Assembly: GCA_016218725.1 (NCBI GenBank) | Contig: JACRDB010000149.1 | Coordinates: 1 to 64,000 of the forward strand | Length of the DNA: 64,000 bases | Origin: Deltaproteobacteria bacterium | Lineage (GTDB): Bacteria; Myxococcota_A; Polyangia; Polyangiales; Ga0077539 | Reading direction: 5' to 3' | Shown here: positions 59,227-64,000 of the stretch, piece after piece | How positions within the stretch are numbered: position 1 is the first letter of the stretch | Layout: each line of letters starts with the position of its first letter | The notes under the pieces: model-generated | The model's input: only the letters and a program-made list of their open reading frames with translations | The model's database searches: none | What the model was told of the DNA's origin: nothing | Made by a program: the position numbers and the translations under genes

Positions 59227-60637
59227 CGTCGTCGTCCGGGTCTGGTTCCAGGGCGCCGGGGCGCTTGATGCCCAGGGCGCGCATCTTCTTGTAGAAATGG
59301 CTGCGCTCCAGGCCGAGGTCCTTGGAGGCGTGGGTGGCGTTGCCCTTGTGGTGCTCCAGGGCGCGCAGCACCAGGTCCCTCTCGGCGGCCTCCAGGAGGT
59401 CCCTCAGGGGCACCCCGGGGGTGTAGTACCCGTCGCGCCCGCCGTTGCCGGCGCCCGGGCCCGAGGCCAGGGCCGGGAGCACGGCGCGCACGTCGCCCTC
59501 GTCCACCACGTCGCCCGGGGTAAGAATCACCAGGCGCTCGATGAGGTTCTTGAGCTCCCGGACGTTGCCCGGGAACGGGTGCCTGGTCAGGAGCGAGAGC
59601 GCCGCGGGCGTGAGGCTCTTGGGCGTGCGGTCGTTGGCCTTGCAGGCGCTCGGGAGGAAGGCCGCCACCAGGGCCGGGACGTCCTCCCGGCGGGCGCGCA
59701 GGGGCGGGAGCTGCAGGGGCACCACGTGGAGGCGGTCATAGAGGTCCGCCCGGAAGCGCCCGGCGGAGACGTCCGCGGCCAGGTCCCGGTTGGTGGCCGC
59801 GACGATGCGCACGTCCACCCGGAGCGTCTGGGCGCCGCCCACGCGCTCGACCTCGCCCTCCTGCAGGACCCTCAGGAGCTTGGCCTGCATCTGCGCGGGC
59901 ATGTCCCCGACCTCGTCGAGGAACAGCGTAGACCCGTGGGCCCGCTCGAACTTCCCCCGCCGGGCCTTGACGGCGCCGGTGAAGGCCCCGGCCTCGTGGC
60001 CGAAGAGCTCGCTCTCGATGAGCTCGTGGGGCACCGCGGCGCAGTTGAGCTTCTCCATGGGGCTCCTGGCGCGCTTGGAGCCGTCGTGGATGGCGCGGGC
60101 CACGAGCTCCTTGCCGGTGCCCCGCTCGCCGGTGACCAGCACCGGGGCCGAGGCGCTCGCGGCCAGGCGGACGCGCTCCTTGAGCTCGCGCATGGCGGCG
60201 CTGTCCCCGAGGAGCGCGCTGGAGGTGCCGAGCTTCTGCTCCAGGTCCTGCACCTGCTGCTTGAGCTGCGTGAGCTCCAGCGTGTTGGCGATGGTCAGGA
60301 GGAGCTTCTCCGTGGTGGAGAAGGGCTTCTCAAGGAAGTCCCGGGCCCCGAGGCGCAGCGCGGCCACGGCGGTCTCCACGGTGCCGTGGCCGGACATCAT
60401 CACCACGGGGGTCTCGGAGCCCTGGGCCCTCATGCGCTTGAGCACCTCCAGCCCGTGGACGTCCGGGAGCTGCACGTCCAGGAGCACCAGGTCGTAGGCC
60501 CTGGCCCCGAGGCGCTCCAGGGCCAGGGCGCCGTTGCCGGCCACGTCGGCGTCGTAGCCCTCCAGGCGCAGGGCGTTCTTCACCTCCCGGAGGATGTTGG
60601 GCTCGTCATCGACGACCAGGATGGACGCGCGCGGCAT
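59213..60637 (-). CDS. NtrC-family sigma-54 response regulator
   Basis: This 474-residue protein has a receiver domain (VVDDEPNI, phosphoacceptor Asp in LVLLDVQLPD, EKPF), a sigma-54 AAA+ domain (GERGTGKE, GAFTGA, STLFLDEVGD, HPFPGNVRELKN) and a Fis-type helix-turn-helix (ATHASKDLGLERSHFYKKM). A cognate histidine kinase is not in the window. It should activate sigma-54 promoters when phosphorylated. Two identical palindromes lie 55-90 bp upstream. Confidence 0.93.
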   Translation of the reverse strand: MPRASILVVDDEPNILREVKNALRLEGYDADVAGNGALALERLGARAYDLVLLDVQLPDVHGLEVLKRMRAQGSETPVVMMSGHGTVETAVAALRLGARDFLEKPFSTTEKLLLTIANTLELTQLKQQVQDLEQKLGTSSALLGDSAAMRELKERVRLAASASAPVLVTGERGTGKELVARAIHDGSKRARSPMEKLNCAAVPHELIESELFGHEAGAFTGAVKARRGKFERAHGSTLFLDEVGDMPAQMQAKLLRVLQEGEVERVGGAQTLRVDVRIVAATNRDLAADVSAGRFRADLYDRLHVVPLQLPPLRARREDVPALVAAFLPSACKANDRTPKSLTPAALSLLTRHPFPGNVRELKNLIERLVILTPGDVVDEGDVRAVLPALASGPGAGNGGRDGYYTPGVPLRDLLEAAERDLVLRALEHHKGNATHASKDLGLERSHFYKKMRALGIKRPGALEPDPDDDDAEP

Positions 60638-60691
60638 GGTCAGGGCCCGGGAGTGTACACCCCCTGGCCCGAGCACCATAGAGCCCCGCGC

Positions 60692-60725
60692 GCCAACGTT
60701 GGCATGCGCGTCCGCCAACGTTGGC
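60692..60725. promoter_or_regulatory. Twin 12-bp palindromes upstream of the response regulator
   Basis: GCCAACGTTGGC occurs at 60692-60703 and again at 60714-60725, both perfect palindromes, 22 bp apart (two helical turns), so both face the same side of the DNA. Fis-type sigma-54 activators bind such paired sites as enhancers, and autoregulation is the simplest reading. Confidence 0.6.
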
Positions 60726-60730
60726 GCGGC

Positions 60731-61438
60731 TCAGATCCCGCCGTTGGCGGTGACCACACGGCCGGTCATGAAGGTGTTCTCCAGGGCCAACCAGGCGAGC
60801 ACCCGCGCGACCTCCTCCGCGGTCCCGAGGCGCCGCAGCGCGCTGAACGCGCGGTAGTCCTCCACCAGCGACGCGGGCAGGGCGCGGGAGAGCCCCTCGC
60901 CCAGAGGGCCCAGGGCCACCATGTTCACCCTCACGCCCACGGGCCCCAGGGCCTTGCCCAGCGCCATGGTCATCGCCGAGAGCATCCCCTGGGTGGCCGC
61001 GAAGTGCACCGGCAGCGGGAGCGTCTGCCCTCGGTCCAGCGCCCCCACCAGCACGATGTCCCCGCCGCCGCGGGCGCCCATGGCGGGCCCCAGCGCGCGG
61101 CACAGGGCGAAGGCGCTGCGGCCGTTGACCTCCACCGCCCGGTCCCAGTCGTCGTCGGTGAGGTCCTGGAGGCCCCGGGCCTGGCTCACCGCCGCGCAGT
61201 GGAGCACCACGTCCGGCGCGCCCTCGTCCACCACCGCGCGCAGGAACCCTTGCAGCGCCGCGCGATCGGTGAGGTCCAGCCTCCGCCCGACGGCCCCCGT
61301 GGCCTCGGAGAGCGCCCGGGCCCTCGCCTCGCCCTCGCACCAGGTGAAGTCCACCGGGAGCCCTCGGGCGACCAGGGCCCTCACCGCGGCCGCCCCGACG
61401 TGGCCGCTGCCTCCCAGAACCAGGGCCCTGCGGGTCAA
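60731..61438 (-). CDS. SDR-family protein with altered active site
   Basis: This 235-residue Rossmann protein has the cofactor motif GGSGHVGAAAV and the family end ALENTFMTGRVVTANGGI. At the catalytic YxxxK position the text is HFAATQGML, so Tyr is Phe and Lys is Gln. It is therefore likely a non-catalytic partner of the neighbouring SDR, or a changed enzyme. The best start is TTG 61438, overlapping the SDR stop (TTGA). Confidence 0.8.
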   Translation of the reverse strand: MTRRALVLGGSGHVGAAAVRALVARGLPVDFTWCEGEARARALSEATGAVGRRLDLTDRAALQGFLRAVVDEGAPDVVLHCAAVSQARGLQDLTDDDWDRAVEVNGRSAFALCRALGPAMGARGGGDIVLVGALDRGQTLPLPVHFAATQGMLSAMTMALGKALGPVGVRVNMVALGPLGEGLSRALPASLVEDYRAFSALRRLGTAEEVARVLAWLALENTFMTGRVVTANGGI

Positions 61439-62178
61439 AGCCCACCGTCCGGGGTGACCCTGGCGCCGGTCATGAAGGTGTTCTCGTCGCTCACCAGGAA
61501 GACCGCCATGCGGGCCACCTCCTCCGCGGTGCCCGTGCGCCCGAGGGCCGCCTGGGCGCGGTACTCCTCCACCCGGTGGGGCATGAGCATCCTCCCGAGG
61601 CCCACGTCCAGGAGCCCCGGCGAGAGCATGTTCACCCGCACCCCGTGGCGCCCGACCTCCCTGGCCAGCGCGTCCGTCAGCCCCCGCAGGCCCGCCTTGG
61701 CCGCGGCGTAGTGCGCCGGGGCCTCCACGATGCGCTCGCTGGAGAACACCCCAACGTTGAGAATGGTCCCCTTGCGCGCCCGGATCATCCCCCGGAGCGC
61801 CGCGCGGGAGAAGAGGTACGGGCCCTTGAGGCAGGTGTTCAACATCAAATCCCAGTCGGGCTCCTCCAACAACGCCAGCGGCACCACGTGCTGCACCCCG
61901 GCGTTGTTGACCAGTACGTCCAGGCCCCCCCAGGCCCTGGTGAGCGCCCCCACCACGGCCTGCGCGTGGGCCCCGTCGGCCACGTCGCCCTGGAAGCACT
62001 GGGGCTCACAGCCCAGCGCTCGGAGGCGTAGGGTGGTGTCCTCGGCGTCGGCCTCGCGGCGGCGGAAGGTGAAGGCCACCCGGGCCCCCTCGCGGGCGAA
62101 GGCGAGGCACAGCTCCCTCCCGAGCCCCCGGGAGCCTCCGGTCACCAGGCAGCGCGTGCCCTCCAGGCGACCGGTCAC
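61435..62178 (-). CDS. Short-chain dehydrogenase/reductase (FabG-like)
   Basis: This 247-residue NAD(P)-dependent oxidoreductase has GGSRGLG, VLVNNAG and the catalytic HYAAAKAGL (Tyr and Lys present). It is similar to 3-oxoacyl-ACP reductases. GTG 62178 overlaps the radical SAM stop (GTGA). Its substrate is unknown; the overlap chain ties it to a biosynthetic operon. Confidence 0.88.
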   Translation of the reverse strand: MTGRLEGTRCLVTGGSRGLGRELCLAFAREGARVAFTFRRREADAEDTTLRLRALGCEPQCFQGDVADGAHAQAVVGALTRAWGGLDVLVNNAGVQHVVPLALLEEPDWDLMLNTCLKGPYLFSRAALRGMIRARKGTILNVGVFSSERIVEAPAHYAAAKAGLRGLTDALAREVGRHGVRVNMLSPGLLDVGLGRMLMPHRVEEYRAQAALGRTGTAEEVARMAVFLVSDENTFMTGARVTPDGGL

Positions 62179-63650
62179 GCCAGCACCGCGAGGCGGCGGA
62201 GCTTCACGTCCCCGGAGCGCTCGCCCCAGGACCTGGGCGCGGCCATGAACTCCGCCTCCTTCTCTTTGTAGAGCACGTTGTACGCGCACACGGGGATGGT
62301 CGTCCCGTCCTCGGCGCAGTTGGAGTCGCAGCACTGCGCCAGGCGCTCGACGTCGAACGTGTCTTCATCCATGTGCGAGTGGACGTACACCGCCTTGGAG
62401 GCGCGCTCGGCCGCCCTCAGGGCCTCCTCGCGGGTGATCACCCGGTCCCTCGGGAAGAGCGCCCCGAGGAGCTGTCGCAGGATCTTCAAGGTGCGCTCGG
62501 CCTCGGGCTCATCGCTCACCCACAGGCGGTCCATGGCGTCTTGGAGGGCGTCCTCCAGCGCGCGGGAGGGCTCCAGGTACAACCGCTCGGCGAGGCACGC
62601 GTAGAGCGCCTCCCGGGGCATGAAGCGCGTAAAGGGCACCGGGGGGCCCCCGTCGGGATCCAAAAGGAGGTACGCGATCTGGTAGCACAGCGGGTGGGCG
62701 CACGGAGAGGACACAAAGTCCTCCCGGGTCAGCCACCCGTGGGTGGTCTCCGCGATGCGATCCAGCACCTCCACCATGGAGATCCTCCCGGAGCGCGAGG
62801 GGTCAAAGTGCGTGCCCCCTTGACCCGTGTAGGTGATGGTGTGCAGCTCCACATGGCGCACGTTGGGGCGCTCCATGGCCATACGGAGGATGGCGCCGAC
62901 CTCGTGGTCGTTCATGCCCTTTGTCATCACGGGGATGAGGGTGACGTCTACGTTGTATTTCTCCGTGAGGTCCAGGGCGCGGAGCTTGGCCTCGACGAGC
63001 CTGGAGCCCTGGAGGACCACGTCCGTCTGCGGGTCGAAGGTGTCAAAGGACAGGGCCACGCGGGCGCCGAGCTCGCCCAGGCGCTTGACCAGGGGCTCGT
63101 TCTTGGCGAGGAAGAGCCCGTTGGAGCAGATGGTGACGCGGTGCACGCCCGCGTCCCGGGCCACCTCCAGGAAGGTCATGAACTCCGGGTGGAGGAAGGG
63201 CTCTCCGCCGGTGAAGTTCACGATGTCCACCTCGCCCAGGTCGTCCTTGAGGTGCTGGAGGATGCGACGGAAGGCCGCAACGTCCATGTGCCAGGTCCCG
63301 TCGTTCTTGTTGTAGACGTAGCAGATGGGGCAGTCCAGGTTGCATGCCGAGGTGATGGTGACCACCGGCAGGCGCACCTTCTGGCCGTGCTGGGCGCACG
63401 CCCCGCAGTCGAAGGGGCAGCCGAAATGCACCGGCCGGGGCGTCCTCCGGGGCGCCGAGGCGACGGGCTTCACGGCGCGGGTGGCGGCGTACCAGGCCGC
63501 GTCGGTGGAGAGCCTCACGGACTGCGCGCCGTGCTCCGGGCAGCTCTTGGAGAGCCACACGGAGCGGTCCTCGCGGGCCTCGACCAGGGCGGGCAGGGCC
63601 CTCTTGCATGTACGGCAGAGGCTGGTGGTGGGGTGCAGGAGCGCGCCCAT
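62175..63650 (-). CDS. Radical SAM protein, Tes-like
   Basis: This 491-residue protein has an N-terminal Cys pair segment (CRTCKRALPALVE), FGCPFDCGACAQH, the radical SAM motif CNLDCPICY, GGEPFLHPEF, and a Cys-rich C-terminus (CCDSNCAEDG, IPVCAYNVLYKEKE). This layout, with extra cluster-binding cysteines on both sides, resembles the archaeal tetraether lipid synthase (Tes) family, which joins alkyl chains. The match is by recollection of motifs; bacterial members are mostly uncharacterised. The start at ATG 63650 overlaps the aminotransferase stop. Confidence 0.75.
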   Translation of the reverse strand: MGALLHPTTSLCRTCKRALPALVEAREDRSVWLSKSCPEHGAQSVRLSTDAAWYAATRAVKPVASAPRRTPRPVHFGCPFDCGACAQHGQKVRLPVVTITSACNLDCPICYVYNKNDGTWHMDVAAFRRILQHLKDDLGEVDIVNFTGGEPFLHPEFMTFLEVARDAGVHRVTICSNGLFLAKNEPLVKRLGELGARVALSFDTFDPQTDVVLQGSRLVEAKLRALDLTEKYNVDVTLIPVMTKGMNDHEVGAILRMAMERPNVRHVELHTITYTGQGGTHFDPSRSGRISMVEVLDRIAETTHGWLTREDFVSSPCAHPLCYQIAYLLLDPDGGPPVPFTRFMPREALYACLAERLYLEPSRALEDALQDAMDRLWVSDEPEAERTLKILRQLLGALFPRDRVITREEALRAAERASKAVYVHSHMDEDTFDVERLAQCCDSNCAEDGTTIPVCAYNVLYKEKEAEFMAAPRSWGERSGDVKLRRLAVLA

Positions 63651-64000
63651 CACACCAGCTCCGCCAGGGCGTCGAGCTCTTCCCCGAGGTGTGTGATCAA
63701 ACGGTCGAGGTGCTCGGGCTCGAGGGTGAGCCTGGGCTGCATCCGCAGGATGGACCAGTCGTGGCCGCACACGAAGGCGAACCACCCACGGCGGTAGAGC
63801 CGGTACGCGGTGAGGGGCCCGATGGTGGCGCGGTCCTCCAGGTCCGGCCAGCCGAACTGGTCGAAGCCCACCCACGGGTGCTCGGGCTGCCGGAGCTCCA
63901 CGCCGAACATGTACCCCGCGGCGCGGGTGTCGCGGTAGAGGGCGTGGCCCTGGAGGCGCTGGTGGCACCGCGCGCGGAAGGCCTCGCCGCGGTCACGGAC
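63650..64000 (-). CDS. Class III aminotransferase, C-terminal part (runs off the window)
   Basis: About 116 C-terminal residues are visible. RDTRAAGYMFGVEL corresponds to the conserved segment before the C-terminal strand of class III PLP aminotransferases. WSILRMQPRLTLEPEHLDRL matches their typical end. The PLP lysine would lie beyond base 64000. It is first in the overlapping operon with the radical SAM and SDR genes as far as can be seen. Confidence 0.7.
   Translation of the reverse strand, partial: VRDRGEAFRARCHQRLQGHALYRDTRAAGYMFGVELRQPEHPWVGFDQFGWPDLEDRATIGPLTAYRLYRRGWFAFVCGHDWSILRMQPRLTLEPEHLDRLITHLGEELDALAELV

Noticed and set aside
59138..61711. Open frame of 857 codons on the plus strand
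   Set aside because: Antisense to the response regulator and SDR genes, with no recognisable domain.

Overview
The window is very GC-rich, densely packed bacterial DNA. Several features point to the phylum Myxococcota (a myxobacterium or close relative): a Ser/Thr kinase with a C-terminal membrane anchor and sensor tail, an FHA-type sigma-54 activator, several Asp/Thr-rich or Cys-rich lipoproteins with MopE-like or Kazal-like repeats, two ECF sigma factor units, a branched-chain-type 2-oxoacid dehydrogenase cluster, and many GTGA/ATGA overlaps. This assignment is an inference from gene content; no rRNA is present.

Bases 1-18200 hold the most unusual region: an array of membrane-anchored proteins with a formylglycine-generating-enzyme-like (FGE, SUMF1, C-type-lectin-like) domain, called FGE-A to FGE-E here. 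A is at 2401-3735 (-), B at 9198-10493, C at 11488-12804, D at 13300-14633 (frameshifted) and E at 16726-18207, with two FGE tail remnants at 303-326 and 15666-15719. B, C, D and the second remnant are each followed by a convergent PD-(D/E)XK/Rpn-type gene or its truncated relative. The copies are mosaics: A and D share a head, C and E share a Tat signal, and most share an almost invariant 24-27 bp DNA block at the stop codon. The catalytic cysteines of true FGE are absent. An IS982-type element with exact ends sits in the left unit. Between A and B lie an FHA/sigma-54 activator, a Ser/Thr kinase, a repeat protein and a lipoprotein; the kinase, repeat protein, lipoprotein and FGE-B look like one operon, probably with a sigma-54 promoter.

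18200-26400 carries recD2, a nuclease-domain lipoprotein, an ECF sigma/FecR-TPR/outer-surface protein operon, a Cys-rich Kazal-repeat lipoprotein and tRNA-Leu(CAA). 26400-36200 carries a UbiA-type phosphoribosyltransferase, two giant TPR/transglutaminase-like exported proteins and a second ECF sigma factor with a putative anti-sigma partner. 36200-39300 is a TetR regulator plus radical SAM pair flanked by a short duplicated piece of the anti-sigma gene, then a Cys-rich lipoprotein.

39300-49000 holds an acyl-CoA dehydrogenase homologue, an XisH/XisI pair, pyruvate kinase, an orphan FlhB/SctU homologue, an AI-2E-type transporter, a Cys-rich/poly-Pro lipoprotein and a cNMP-domain PilB/GspE ATPase. 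49000-56450 is a leftward run: lipA, 2-oxoacid dehydrogenase E1-alpha, E1-beta and E2, then a MopE-like HExxH metalloprotease lipoprotein and a small lipoprotein. 56700-60640 holds an MNT/HEPN pair and an NtrC-type response regulator operon with a lipoprotein and another FGE-like protein. The right edge (60730-64000) is a tightly overlapped leftward operon: class III aminotransferase (partial), a Tes-like radical SAM enzyme, a normal SDR and an SDR lacking its catalytic Tyr/Lys. It looks like an uncharacterised biosynthetic pathway.
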